A stretch of 64,000 bases of DNA from CAVQZC01 sp963718315 (GCA_963718315.1 CAVQZC010000006.1:1-64000); one strand, 5' to 3'. Numbered from the stretch's first letter, positions 51,537 through 60,252 are shown. The notes: generated by a model not told the origin, from the letters alone. Translations and numbers: made by a program.

Positions 51537-51607
51537 GCGCCCCCGGGGACCCTACCGGGATGTGCTAGCTTCGCGGTGGTCGTCCCCGACCGTCCGAGGA
51601 GGTCGCG

Positions 51608-52081
51608 ATGCCGTTCCTTTCAGTGTGGAAGTGGGAGTCACCCGGTGGGGCCACCGGCGCCGGCACGCGGATCGACACGCTGGCAAAGGAGGGCGCCGCC
51701 CGGCTGGTCGACGCGGCGACCGTGGAGTGGGCGGATTCCCAGTCATCGCCGAAGACCACCCAGCTGATGGGGCGCTTCGCCAAGGGCACGATGGGCAAGG
51801 CGTTCTGGTCCGACCTCTTCGGCCACGTCCTGGCCGACGGGGGGCAGTCGGTCCCGCCGTCGCTTGCGACCTTTGGGCTCGACGTGCCGTCGCTGGGGCA
51901 GATTCGCGGGGAGGTGACCCAGGGCACCTCGCTGCTGTTCCTGATAGCCGATCAGGGAGACCGCGATCGCATGGTCGAGGCGTTCGGCGGCGCCTCGCGG
52001 GAGGTGCGTTTGATCTACTGCGACCTGCCGAGCGACCAGGAGACCGAGCTGCGCCAGGCGTTCACCGACCCGCCGGCCTGA
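51608..52081 (+). CDS. DUF1269-domain protein
   Basis: This 157-residue protein resembles the DUF1269 family: EGAARLVDAATVEWADSQSS, then TMGKAFWSDLFGHVLADGG, the conserved IRGEVTQGTSLLFLIADQGD and YCDLPSDQETELRQAFTDP. Members often have a central glycine-rich hydrophobic segment; here it is weak. The function is unknown. ATG 51608 follows gaggaggtcgcg. It converges with the membrane protein gene. Confidence 0.8.
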   Translation: MPFLSVWKWESPGGATGAGTRIDTLAKEGAARLVDAATVEWADSQSSPKTTQLMGRFAKGTMGKAFWSDLFGHVLADGGQSVPPSLATFGLDVPSLGQIRGEVTQGTSLLFLIADQGDRDRMVEAFGGASREVRLIYCDLPSDQETELRQAFTDPPA

Positions 52082-52087
52082 TCCCGG

Positions 52088-52603
52088 TCAGTGGAAGAGC
52101 AGCACGAACACCTTCATCAGCACGATCCCGATCCCGATCAGGATGTTGACCGCGATGATGACGAGGCCGGCAGCGCCGTTCGCGCTCTCGATCCGGGCGT
52201 AGCGCGCCCCCTGCACGCCGAGCGTCACGAGCCCGGCGCCGATCGCCAGCCACACGGCGGCTGACTCGCGGACGAGCCCCAGCGCGCCCGCGACCAGGAG
52301 CAGGCAGGGGATGACTCCGGACAGCGGGATCGAGAGCTCGCGGCGGGCGACGCGGCTCAGTCGCTGGCGGTTGATCCGGATGCCGTCGCGGATGCTGTCG
52401 CCGAGCGCGTGCGCGTAGACGTGGGCGAGCCAGATCGCCAGCGTGCTCGAGGTCACCAGCAGCGCCAGCCGCCAGGGGTTTCGCTCGTCGGTACCGACGG
52501 CGATCGCCGCCAGGACGATGGTCGTGCCGTACACCGTCCCGGCGATCCGCTCGGGGTGGGAGATCGTGTGGCTCTCGGACGTGGGCGGCGCGGTTCCCCT
52601 CAC
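52088..52603 (-). CDS. Integral membrane protein of unknown function
   Basis: This 171-residue protein has four or five membrane helices: GTVYGTTIVLAAIAVGT near the start, then a helix with LAIWLAHVYAHALGD, a basic loop (RINRQRLSRVARRE), PLSGVIPCLLLVAGALGLV and a pair at the C-terminus (VIIAVNILIGIGIVLMKVF). The conserved H-x-Y-x-H in helix 2 might bind metal or lipid. It resembles actinobacterial 'hypothetical membrane' proteins. GTG 52603 is the likely start, and a longer frame upstream has no membrane character. Confidence 0.72.
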   Translation of the reverse strand: MRGTAPPTSESHTISHPERIAGTVYGTTIVLAAIAVGTDERNPWRLALLVTSSTLAIWLAHVYAHALGDSIRDGIRINRQRLSRVARRELSIPLSGVIPCLLLVAGALGLVRESAAVWLAIGAGLVTLGVQGARYARIESANGAAGLVIIAVNILIGIGIVLMKVFVLLFH

Positions 52604-52662
52604 GCCGGGAGGTTCGCATTCCGGGCGGGCCCGCACAAGCGGGCAGGCACACCGGCGGGTGG

Positions 52663-53118
52663 TTACGCCTTGCCGGCGGTGGAGTGCAAGGCGATGGTGA
52701 ACCTCGCGCCCTGACAGGCGTTGGCGACGGTGCCGGGCATCATCACCTTCAGCACCGTGTTGACCGTCTTGTGCGCCTTGATCACGATCGTCTTCGACGC
52801 GGAGCGGTTGACCTGCAGGTTGGCCGGGCCGCCGACGCACCCCGGCTTGCCGGTCGCAAGCGCGACGGCGGCGGTCAGCGGCTTGACGCGGATCGAGTAG
52901 GTGTAGGGGTTGGTGATGTGCACCGTCATCGACTTCATCTTGCCGGGGTAGAGACCGGTGACGGCGACGCCCTTCAACCCGAACCCGTGGATCGCCGCCG
53001 TCAGCTGGAGCCCGTGCGCCGGGTGCCCGCGGTGCAGCGCGTGGGGCGCCAGCAGCAGACAGGCGGCCATGGCCGCCGCGGCGGGGATTGCCAGAGGGGT
53101 GCGGAGGATCCGGATCAT
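52663..53118 (-). CDS. Exported protein related to the 56 kb gene (surface cluster, third gene)
   Basis: This 151-residue protein has a signal peptide (LAIPAAAAMAACLLLAPHAL) and then a beta-rich domain: TGLYPGKMKSMTVHITNPY, RVKPLTAAVALATGKPGCVG and the closing VANACQGARFTIALHS. The same plan and the ending (A)NxxCQGAxFTxxL occur in the 162-residue protein at 55709-56197, so the two are paralogues. Two conserved cysteines may form a disulfide. ATG 53118 overlaps the stop of the large repeat protein by four bases, so the genes are coupled. Confidence 0.75.
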   Translation of the reverse strand: MIRILRTPLAIPAAAAMAACLLLAPHALHRGHPAHGLQLTAAIHGFGLKGVAVTGLYPGKMKSMTVHITNPYTYSIRVKPLTAAVALATGKPGCVGGPANLQVNRSASKTIVIKAHKTVNTVLKVMMPGTVANACQGARFTIALHSTAGKA

Positions 53119-55706
53119 GGGTTGAAGGTGAACGTGGTCGACGTGGTGGCCGTGTTGCCTGCCTTATCGGTCACGAGCGCGCGGATCGTGTACTGGGATC
53201 CGGCCGAGAAGTTCGAGCCCGCAAAGCCGAGCGTCCAGGTCGGTGACGCGAAGCTGGTGGACATCAGGATCTCGGTCGCGCTGCCGAAGCCCGGCGTCGC
53301 AGGGTTCCAGTAGGTGTTGGGCGCCCCCGCCTGCCTGACGCTGGCCTGCACCTGACTGACCCCAGATGACGCGTCGCCGGCCGATCCGCAGATGTCGTCC
53401 ACCGCCGGCGTCGAGCAGCCGGCCGTCCAGCCGCTGGAGTACGACGCCAGCGGGAACGTGATCGAGACGGTCGGGGCGGTGCTGTCGATGATGACGCTGA
53501 GGCCCGAGGAGGCTGCGCTGTTCGCCGCGATGTCCTGCGCTGTGATCGTGAACGTCTTGGTACCAGAGAGGCTGGCGTTCGCGGTCAGCGTGGCGCTCTT
53601 GAACGCGTAGGTGACGCCGTTCACCGTGCAGGCGCTGACGCATGCGGGGAGCGGGACGGCCGTCTGGCCGGTCGTGATGGTGCTGACGCTGGCAGTCACC
53701 GTGTTCAGGCCGCTGAGGGCGTCGGCGGCGTTGGCGTAGATGTTGTACGTACCACCCTGGCGGAGGTAGCCGCCGGTGCCGGTCAGGGTGTTGGCGATGG
53801 CGCCGGTCACCCCGGTCGGGACCGTGTCGTCGACCCGGACGCTGAACCCGGAGGTGGCTGCGGTGTTGCTCGCCGCGTCGGTTGGGCTGACGGTGTAGGC
53901 GACGGTGCCTTCGGCGAGCGTCGAGCCCGCCGTCTTGCTCGCGCTCTTGTAGGCGTAGGTGACGCCGCCCACGGTGCAGGCGGTCGTGCACGCGGGCAGC
54001 GCGAGGGCCGTCTGGCCGCTGGTGATCGAGCTGACGTTGGCGGTGACGCTGGTGACGCCGCTGGCCGTGTCGGTGGCGTTCGCGTAGACGACGTAGGTGC
54101 CGCTCTTCTTCACCCAGCCGACCGCCCCGGTGGTGGTGTTGGCGATCACCGACTGCGTGGCGACTGGCGCCGTGTCGTCGATCGTCACTGAGAAGCCGCT
54201 CTGGGTGGCGGTGTTGTTGGCCTTGTCGATACTCGACACGGTGTAGGAGATCGGCCCCTCGGGAAGGGGCGTCGCGGCGGTCTTGCTGGCGCTCTTGTAG
54301 CCGTAGGTGACGCCGTTTATGGTGCAGCTGCTGGTGCATGCCGCGAGGGCCAGCGCCGTCTGGCCGCTGGTCAGGGAGCTGACGTCGGCGGTCAGGCTGG
54401 AGACGCCGCTGCCGGCGTCTGTGGCATTCGCGTAGACCCGGTAGCTCGCGCCCTGAGCAAGCCATCCTGCGGCGTTGGTGGTGGTCGAGGCGACCACCGA
54501 TGCGGTGACGGCGGCATGGGTGTTGTCCACGGTGACCGAGTAGCCCTGGCTGGTCAGGTTGCCGGCCTTGTCGGTGGCCGTGACCGAGAACGCGACGGCG
54601 CCCTCGGCCAGCGGGGACGAGGCGGTCAGGGCGTCGCTCTTGTAGCCGTAGGTGACGCCGCCCACGGCGCAGCTGCTCGTGCAGGCAGGCAGGCTGACCG
54701 CGGTCTGGCCGCTGGTCACGCCGCTGACGTTGGCAGTCACGGTGGAGATGCCGCTGAGCGCATCGGACGCGTTCGCGTAGATGCGGTAGGAGCCGCCCTG
54801 CTTGACCCAGGCTGCTGTGGCCGGTGAGCTGGTGGCGACCGCTCCCGCGGAGATGCTGGGGGCGGTGTCGTCGACCGAGACCGAGTAGCCGCTGTGGCTC
54901 GCCTGCAGGCCTGCGTTGTCCAGGGCGCTGACGGAGTAGGTGAGCGTTCCGGAGCCTTCCGGCAGCGAGACGCCCGCCGTTTGCGTCGCACTCTTGTAGC
55001 TGTAGGTGACGCCGCCGATGGTGCAGCCCGAGGAGCAGTGCGCGAGGTTCAGGGCGGTGCCGCCGCTGGTGATCGAGCTGACGTTGGCGGTCAGGCTCGA
55101 CATGCCGCTGGCGTCGGTGACGTTGGCGTAGACGGCGTAGGCGCCGCCCTGCGCGACCCATCCGGCGGCGCTGGTCGCCGTCGGCGCGACGGTCGAGGCG
55201 CTGATCACCGGCGCCGCCGTCTGGACGGTTGCGGAGTAGGGCAGCGGGCCGGAGTTGTTGCCCGCGTTGTCGAGCGCGTCAACGGTGAAGCTCTTGCTCC
55301 CCGCGGTCAGCGAGTTGTCGGCCGTGATGGGCGTGCTGACGTAGCCGTAGGTCACCGCGCCGATCGTGCACGCCGTCAGGCAGGGGGTGATCGCCACGGC
55401 CGTCGACCCCGTGGAGAGCGACGACAGGTTCGCCACCACCGCGGCGACGCCGCTGGGCGGGTTGCCCGGGTCGGTGACGTTGGCGTAGACCGAGAACTGG
55501 GCGCCCGGGCTGACGAAGCCGCCGGCTCCGGTAACACCCGTCGGGACCACGACCGCTGTGGTCACCACCGGCACGCGGAAGTCAGGCGCGGCCACCGCAG
55601 CGCCCGAGCCCGACGCCGGCGTCGACCAGTCGCCAGGGCCAGGCTCGTCCCTGCGACTGCCGCGCAGGTGACGCCCGCGAGCAGTGCCGCGGCCCGCCTG
55701 CGCATG
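53115..55706 (-). CDS. Large exported Ig-like repeat protein
   Basis: From ATG 55706 a signal peptide reads MRRRAAALLAGVTCAAVAG and TSLALAT; one base appears missing near 55629, after which the mature protein follows in the next frame (WSTPASGSGAAVAAPDF). The mature part (about 840 residues) has six Ig-like repeats of about 110 residues, each with GxYxVYANxTD, ANVSSxTSGxTAxxLxxC and a CxxxC pair, VxYSVSxxDxAGN and a DDTAP turn, then a distinct C-terminal domain ending TFTFNP. Such chains form stalks on the cell surface. No sorting signal or membrane helix ends it. Confidence 0.8.
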   Translation of the reverse strand, partial: HAQAGRGTARGRHLRGSRRDEPGPGDWSTPASGSGAAVAAPDFRVPVVTTAVVVPTGVTGAGGFVSPGAQFSVYANVTDPGNPPSGVAAVVANLSSLSTGSTAVAITPCLTACTIGAVTYGYVSTPITADNSLTAGSKSFTVDALDNAGNNSGPLPYSATVQTAAPVISASTVAPTATSAAGWVAQGGAYAVYANVTDASGMSSLTANVSSITSGGTALNLAHCSSGCTIGGVTYSYKSATQTAGVSLPEGSGTLTYSVSALDNAGLQASHSGYSVSVDDTAPSISAGAVATSSPATAAWVKQGGSYRIYANASDALSGISTVTANVSGVTSGQTAVSLPACTSSCAVGGVTYGYKSDALTASSPLAEGAVAFSVTATDKAGNLTSQGYSVTVDNTHAAVTASVVASTTTNAAGWLAQGASYRVYANATDAGSGVSSLTADVSSLTSGQTALALAACTSSCTINGVTYGYKSASKTAATPLPEGPISYTVSSIDKANNTATQSGFSVTIDDTAPVATQSVIANTTTGAVGWVKKSGTYVVYANATDTASGVTSVTANVSSITSGQTALALPACTTACTVGGVTYAYKSASKTAGSTLAEGTVAYTVSPTDAASNTAATSGFSVRVDDTVPTGVTGAIANTLTGTGGYLRQGGTYNIYANAADALSGLNTVTASVSTITTGQTAVPLPACVSACTVNGVTYAFKSATLTANASLSGTKTFTITAQDIAANSAASSGLSVIIDSTAPTVSITFPLASYSSGWTAGCSTPAVDDICGSAGDASSGVSQVQASVRQAGAPNTYWNPATPGFGSATEILMSTSFASPTWTLGFAGSNFSAGSQYTIRALVTDKAGNTATTSTTFTFNP
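53450..55580 (-). repeat. Six tandem Ig-like repeat units
   Basis: Units of about 335 bases encode the same Ig-like domain six times; the outermost start near 55575 and end near 53460. The units keep a CxxxC pair (for example CTTAC, CTSSC) that could form a small disulfide loop, and a YxYKSA segment. The similarity is high enough to suggest recent duplication or concerted evolution. Confidence 0.8.
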
Positions 55707-55708
55707 GC

Positions 55709-56197
55709 CTAGGAGGTGCTGGCGGCGGTCGCGGTCAGGTACACCGTGAACGTCGCACCCTGGCACGAGTCGTTCGCGGCGTTGCTCATCGAGATCGCGC
55801 CGGTCAGGTCGACGTTCAGGTTGCCGCTCGCGTTCACGGTCCAGCCGGAGCCGCCGTTGGTCTGGGTCGTGAAGGACAGCGAAGACAGGTCGCACCCGCT
55901 GTGCCCCGCGTCGACCGAGAACCCGTTCGTGCCCTGGGTGGTGTCGAGGGCGATCGAGCTGACCTGGACGTTGTAGGCGTTCGGGTTCGCGACCACCGTG
56001 GCAACGTCGGCCGAGCCGTTCGGCACCAGCAGCGTGCTTGCCGTCCCGTTCGACAGCGTGACGCCGGAAGCCGTTCCGGCCGTCGCGGTGCCCGTGCCCG
56101 AGCCGTTGCTGGTCCAGGCAGCGAAGGCGACAGCGCTTACGACAAGCGCTGCCACGAGTCCGACGATCATCACCCGCACACCGAAGAAACGCGACAT
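55709..56197 (-). CDS. Exported protein with SipW-like signal (surface cluster, first gene)
   Basis: This 162-residue protein has a hydrophobic leader (VMIVGLVAALVVSAVAF) ending AAWTSNGSGTGTATAGT, the form seen in SipW-dependent-type signal peptides of TasA/CalY-like and related actinobacterial proteins. The mature part is beta-rich, ending NDSCQGATFTVYLTATAAS. It is paralogous to the third gene of this cluster. ATG 56197 follows aggag. No dedicated signal peptidase lies in the window. Fibre subunit is a reasonable guess but not shown. Confidence 0.75.
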   Translation of the reverse strand: MSRFFGVRVMIVGLVAALVVSAVAFAAWTSNGSGTGTATAGTASGVTLSNGTASTLLVPNGSADVATVVANPNAYNVQVSSIALDTTQGTNGFSVDAGHSGCDLSSLSFTTQTNGGSGWTVNASGNLNVDLTGAISMSNAANDSCQGATFTVYLTATAASTS

Positions 56198-56262
56198 TGG
56201 AGCACGACTCCTGAGAGAAAGGACAGGCTCTCGCGGTGGGGGAACCACGAGATGGAGCGTTT

Positions 56263-56332
56263 CCTCACAATGCCTGCAAATCTGGGAGGCGGGCGTCCCC
56301 CGGAATGACCAACCCGCATCCCCCTTGTGAGG
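56263..56332. promoter_or_regulatory. Paired sites in the promoter of the surface cluster and LUD gene
   Basis: CCTCACAA (56263-56270) and TTGTGAGG (56325-56332) form an exact inverted repeat 54 bases apart in the 175-base divergent gap. TGCCTGCAAATC (56271-56282) beside the first repeats twelve bases of the palindrome at 18751-18766. These may be binding sites for a regulator of the surface cluster. Confidence 0.45.
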
Positions 56333-56372
56333 TCGGCAATGATGCGCCAAACAGCCTGCCGAAGGAGCCTTC

Positions 56373-57014
56373 ATGAGCATCACCCTCGTCGATCCCGGGC
56401 CGCCCAATCCGGAGTTCGAACGGCCCGCCGACCACGACCGCCTGGTCGCGGCGGTGGAGGCGCTGACCCGGCGCGGGGTCAAGGCGCAGATCGCGGAGAG
56501 CGCCGCCGATGCACGGCAGTTGGTGTTGGACGCCATCCCCGAAGGCGCCGAGGTGCACACCGCCCTCTCCGAGACCGTGCGCGAGCTCGGCCTGTCGGCT
56601 GAGATCGACGAGTCAGGCCGCTACGACTCGATCCGCTCCAGGCTGAACCAGCTCGACCGTGAGACCCAGGACCGGCAGCGGCGGAAGCTCGGTGCTGCGC
56701 CCGACTACATCGTGGGCAGCGTGCACGCGGTCACCGATCAGGGCGACATCATCGTCGGCTCCGGGTCGGGCAGCCAGCTCGGCGCCTATGCCTATGCCGC
56801 CGCGCATGTGATCCTGGTGGTCGGTCACCACAAGCTCGTTGCCAATCTGGACGAGGGGCTGCGACGGGTACGCGAGTACAGCCTGCCGCGGGAGTACGCG
56901 CGGATGCAATCGGCCGGGTTCGCAGGCAGCCTGCTGGCGAAGACGCTGATCATCCACCACGAGACGCGAGGCCGCATCACGCTGATCTTCGTCCCCGAGA
57001 CGCTCGGGTTCTGA
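56373..57014 (+). CDS. LUD-domain protein (LutC/YkgG family)
   Basis: This 213-residue protein has the LUD fold of lactate-utilisation proteins: RRGVKAQIAESAADARQLVL, then the mononucleotide-binding region ADYIVGSVHAVTDQGDIIVG (here PDYIVGSVHAVTDQGDI) and GSGSQLGAYAYAAAHVILVV. LutC helps lactate oxidation in other bacteria, but lutA and lutB are not in this window, so the role may differ. ATG 56373 follows gaaggagc. It diverges from the exported cluster. Confidence 0.88.
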   Translation: MSITLVDPGPPNPEFERPADHDRLVAAVEALTRRGVKAQIAESAADARQLVLDAIPEGAEVHTALSETVRELGLSAEIDESGRYDSIRSRLNQLDRETQDRQRRKLGAAPDYIVGSVHAVTDQGDIIVGSGSGSQLGAYAYAAAHVILVVGHHKLVANLDEGLRRVREYSLPREYARMQSAGFAGSLLAKTLIIHHETRGRITLIFVPETLGF

Positions 57015-57029
57015 GACCGGTTCCGAGGG

Positions 57030-57497
57030 CTACTCGGGAACCGGGATGGCCATGACGGCCTGGTCGCCGTAGCTCTCCAGGTCGCCGGCCAGCCAGGACT
57101 CGCCCGGGCGCTGTTTGTGGAAGCGGACGATGCAGGAGTCGCCCACCGTGAGGATGACGAGGAACGGAACGTCCGGGTATGCGCGCGCCAGCTCTGCCGC
57201 CAGGCGTCCTGCATAGCGTCCGGCCTGTGCGATCAGCACCGGGTTTCCGGGCTCGAGGCCGAGCTCGTCGTCGACGTGGCAGTGATTGACGAAGGCCTCC
57301 AGCGCGGTGGCGTCGCGATGGGTCTCGGCAGTGACCTCGGAGAGCGCGTCCTCGAACGCCGTCAGGATGACACAGTCGCCAAACGCCTGGAAGCCCTCGT
57401 CGAGGATCTCGCCCAGTCGTTCGTCGAGCTGCGGCTCGCCTTCACCGTCCACCGAGGGCGGCCCGAGTGCCGCCATGGCGGAGTTCAGCCGGATCAC
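57030..57497 (-). CDS. Hypothetical protein, 155 residues
   Basis: The product is acidic with helices near the N-terminus (DERLGEILDEGFQAFGDCVI) and a strand-rich C-terminal half (DVPFLVILTVGDSCIVRFHK, then QRPGESWLAGDLESYGDQAV). Three or four cysteines and histidines (NHCHVDD) could bind metal. I recognise no family. GTG 57497 or ATG 57476 may be the start. It lies eight bases before the VOC gene on the same strand and may be its operon partner. Confidence 0.68.
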   Translation of the reverse strand: MIRLNSAMAALGPPSVDGEGEPQLDERLGEILDEGFQAFGDCVILTAFEDALSEVTAETHRDATALEAFVNHCHVDDELGLEPGNPVLIAQAGRYAGRLAAELARAYPDVPFLVILTVGDSCIVRFHKQRPGESWLAGDLESYGDQAVMAIPVPE

Positions 57498-57505
57498 GCC
57501 ACCGG

Positions 57506-57862
57506 CTACATCGAGGCCGACGTGTCCGACTGCCAGAGGCCGAACTCGTTGCCGTGCGGGTCGGTGCAGACCGAGAACCAGCCCATCTCCGGCACCGGCG
57601 CCCGGTCGGAGGCCGTGCCGCCCAGCTCCTTGACCCGCGCCACACCGGCATCGATGTCGTCGACGCTGAAGTAGGCGCGGGTGCCCTTCTTGCCCGGCTG
57701 CATGTTGGTGATTGCCCCGCCAGAGCTGCCGATCTGCGTCATGTGGTACTCGGACGGCCCGGGATAGGACTCAAACTGCCAGCCGAACAGGCCGCCCCAG
57801 AACGCGCGCGCCTGCTCCGTGTCGTCGGCCGGAATCTCGAAGTGGACGATCTCGCCTGCCAT
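57506..57862 (-). CDS. VOC-family protein
   Basis: This 118-residue protein begins GEIVHFEIPADDTEQARAFW and carries FGWQFESYPGPSEYHM, then FSVDDIDAGVARVKELGGTA and the ending VCTDPHGNEFGLWQSD, the VOC family's C-terminal metal strand. It is similar in length and order to the VOC protein at 905, and belongs to the same group. The function is not predictable. ATG 57862 follows gaggagcg. It may share a transcript with the hypothetical protein after it. Confidence 0.87.
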   Translation of the reverse strand: MAGEIVHFEIPADDTEQARAFWGGLFGWQFESYPGPSEYHMTQIGSSGGAITNMQPGKKGTRAYFSVDDIDAGVARVKELGGTASDRAPVPEMGWFSVCTDPHGNEFGLWQSDTSASM

Positions 57863-58047
57863 CGCTCCTCCTATGCGTCGATCCTTGAGAGCACTCTCCG
57901 CCCAGGTCGGCGGGGGTGCAATATAGCGGTCGGTCTGGGCGTGCCACTTGGCGCGTGTCACGGCGCCATTCGGGTTTCGTGCGCATCTCGCAACAGACCG
58001 TGTGCCGTGCTTGACACCGGCCGGTCGCGGGCGTATCTGGTTGCGGG

Positions 58048-59055
58048 ATGGGGTCACGCAGGCAATGGGGAGCTGCCCTCCTGGCGGCGGGTGGGCTGCT
58101 GGTGGCGGCCGCCTGGATGCTGTCGCGCGATGACGGCGTGGCGACGGCTGCAAAGTCTGCGCCGATCGTGAGTGTGGCCGCGGTCGGCGATATCGCGTGC
58201 GATCCGCTCGACCCGTCGTTCAACGGGGGAGCCGGGACGCCAACCGACTGCGGTGCGCAGGCGACCGCGAGCCTCGTCTCCGCCGGCTTCTACAGCGCTG
58301 TGCTGCCACTGGGCGACCTGCAGTACGACTGCGGCAGCCTGGCGAACTTCGATGCCAGCTACGGGCCGGCCTGGGGCAGCTTCAACACGCGTGCGGATCC
58401 GGTTCCGGGCAACCACGAGTACAAGCCCAACAGCGTCTTCGGCGAGTCAGGCTGCTCGGCCGAGGCTGCGGGCTACTACGACTACTTCGCAAGCGCCGGC
58501 GATTCGGCCGTCGCCGGCGTGAACGGCAACGGCTACTACAGCTACACCCTCGGCACGTGGCACGTGATCGCGATCAACTCGAACTGCGATCACGTGGGCG
58601 GCTGCACCGCGACCTCTCCGGAGTTCACCTGGCTGAAGAGCGACCTGGCGGCGGACAAGCGCAAGTGCACCCTCGCCTACTGGCACTACGCACCGTGGGC
58701 GTCGAACGGGCCCACCGACGGCGTCGCGATGATGCGCCCGTTCTGGACGCTGCTCGCCAACCACCACGTCGACCTCGTCCTCGTCGGCCACTTCCACGAC
58801 TACGAGCGGTTCGCCGACATGAACGCCGCCGGCGCGGCCGTGTCGGACGGGACCGGCACCCGCGAGATCGTCGTCGGCACCGGCGGCGAGAAGCACGCGG
58901 CCATGAACACGACGCCGCTGGCGACGTCCCAGGCGCGTGACACCGGCATCTTCGGGATCCTCGACCTGACGCTCGCACAGGGGGCGTATTCCTGGTCGTT
59001 CGTGCCGGCGCCGCCGGCGACGTTCACCGACTCCGGCGGCGACACCTGCCACTGA
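58048..59055 (+). CDS. Secreted metallophosphoesterase (purple-acid-phosphatase-like)
   Basis: This 335-residue protein has a signal anchor (WGAALLAAGGLLVAAAWML) and a calcineurin-like phosphoesterase domain: SVAAVGDIACDP, LPLGDLQYDCG, VPGNHEYKPN, YWHYAPWASNG and VGHFHDYERF. These five supply the metal ligands of a dinuclear centre. It also has several cysteine pairs, fitting an exported enzyme. It should hydrolyse phosphate esters outside the cell. ATG 58048 lies before the hydrophobic leader. It converges with a membrane-anchored protein gene. Confidence 0.9.
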   Translation: MGSRRQWGAALLAAGGLLVAAAWMLSRDDGVATAAKSAPIVSVAAVGDIACDPLDPSFNGGAGTPTDCGAQATASLVSAGFYSAVLPLGDLQYDCGSLANFDASYGPAWGSFNTRADPVPGNHEYKPNSVFGESGCSAEAAGYYDYFASAGDSAVAGVNGNGYYSYTLGTWHVIAINSNCDHVGGCTATSPEFTWLKSDLAADKRKCTLAYWHYAPWASNGPTDGVAMMRPFWTLLANHHVDLVLVGHFHDYERFADMNAAGAAVSDGTGTREIVVGTGGEKHAAMNTTPLATSQARDTGIFGILDLTLAQGAYSWSFVPAPPATFTDSGGDTCH

Positions 59056-59074
59056 CCCGCCGCGGCGGCGCCGG

Positions 59075-59536
59075 TCAGGAGTTCTGCAGCACGTGGGTCA
59101 GACGCGCAGCGGTCGCGTGGTCCACGGCCATCACGAAGAAGATCAGGTTCTGACGCGTCGAGTAGCGAGCCGCGCCGGTCTTGTGCTGCCGGGCGACGAT
59201 GACCTTCCCAGGCCGCGCCGCGAGACGGGCCTTGAGCGCTTTCGCATCGGCGGGCGATTTGCACACCCACGTCTGCACCGTGTCTGCGGCGGTGTGGCCG
59301 TACACGCCGAGCAGCATGGCCGTGCAGTGCTTGCGAACGGCGGCCGGCCAACTCGCTGCCAGCCGGGCCTGGCCGTTCGTGATCACAAAGCCGGCGCGTG
59401 TCATCAGCCGTCGCGCATCCTGATAGGAGCGCTGCTGATGATGTGAGGTTCGTCCGACGCCGGTTGCGTAGCCCACGGCCACGACCAGCACCACGATCAG
59501 CGAGGCTGCGATCAGAATCCAGCGTCCCCTGCTCAT
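59075..59536 (-). CDS. Membrane-anchored protein of unknown function (153 residues)
   Basis: The product has an N-terminal membrane helix (WILIAASLIVVLVVAVGYAT) and a soluble domain with RRLMTRAGFVITNGQARLAA, HCTAMLLGVYGHTAADTVQT and RYSTRQNLIFFVMAVDHATA. Two cysteines are well placed for a disulfide. No family is recognised. ATG 59536 is chosen as the start before the helix. It ends 19 bases after the metallophosphoesterase stop on the other strand. Confidence 0.7.
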   Translation of the reverse strand: MSRGRWILIAASLIVVLVVAVGYATGVGRTSHHQQRSYQDARRLMTRAGFVITNGQARLAASWPAAVRKHCTAMLLGVYGHTAADTVQTWVCKSPADAKALKARLAARPGKVIVARQHKTGAARYSTRQNLIFFVMAVDHATAARLTHVLQNS

Positions 59537-59803
59537 GAACAGATGGTACGTGTGGTGACGGTCGGTCCACCGCCGCTGGTAGCAGCGCGACGGGTGGAAG
59601 GCGAGCTCCAGTCGGTACCGCTCCACCACGGCGGGCGTAGCCGGCCCTACTGTGGCCCAGGTCGCCGGTACGGCGTCGGCAGCGCCACCACGGCGATCTG
59701 GGAGTTCTTTGCGGCGCGAACGCGCTCCGGACGGCCAGGCGCTGGGGTGGTAGCATCGCAACGCTCCGGCAGCTGTGCCATTCGATACGAGGAGGGTCGA
59801 GCC

Positions 59804-60241
59804 ATGATCGAGCGCTCACCAGAGGTCGAGCAGTCGATGCGCGACGCGTTTGCGCTGATGCAGCGGGGGGACATCGAAGGGCTGGTCGCGCGGACATCGT
59901 CGCAGCCGGGTGTGATGATGATCGGGTCCGATCCAACCGAGTGGTACGCGGGGCGCGAGGCGATCGAGGGCATGGCGCGTGAGGCCGCCGCCGGAGGCGG
60001 GGGCGACATGCCGTCGTCGGCACTCGACGAGATCGAGGGCTATCGCGACGGCGACCTCGGGTTCGCGAACATCCGGGGGACGTGGACGATCGGCGGCAGT
60101 TCAGTGCCATTCCGCCTCACCACCGTTGTCCATCTGGAGGACGGCGTGTGGAAGGCCGTCCAGAGCCACGCCTCGATCGGCGTCCCCAACTCCGAGATGA
60201 TGAACCCGATGTTTCACGCGGCAGGGGCGGCCACCTCGTAG
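59804..60241 (+). CDS. SnoaL/DUF4440-like nuclear-transport-factor-fold protein
   Basis: This 145-residue protein has a SnoaL-like cone fold: MRDAFALMQRGDIEGLVART, then GSDPTEWYAGREAIEGMARE, GDLGFANIRGTWTIGGSSVP and FRLTTVVHLEDGVWKAVQSH with a final IGVPN. The ending and the tryptophan strand match the 'nuclear transport factor 2 family' group with SnoaL_3-like members. ATG 59804 follows gaggagggtcg. A role as a small-molecule binding or isomerase domain is possible but not shown. Confidence 0.83.
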   Translation: MIERSPEVEQSMRDAFALMQRGDIEGLVARTSSQPGVMMIGSDPTEWYAGREAIEGMAREAAAGGGGDMPSSALDEIEGYRDGDLGFANIRGTWTIGGSSVPFRLTTVVHLEDGVWKAVQSHASIGVPNSEMMNPMFHAAGAATS

Positions 60242-60252
60242 CGGGCGGTCAC

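Noticed and set aside
53164..55161. Second long minus-strand frame inside the Ig-repeat gene
   Set aside because: Arginine-rich shadow of the repeat-coding frame. Only the Ig-like frame has repeated beta-strand and cysteine patterns.
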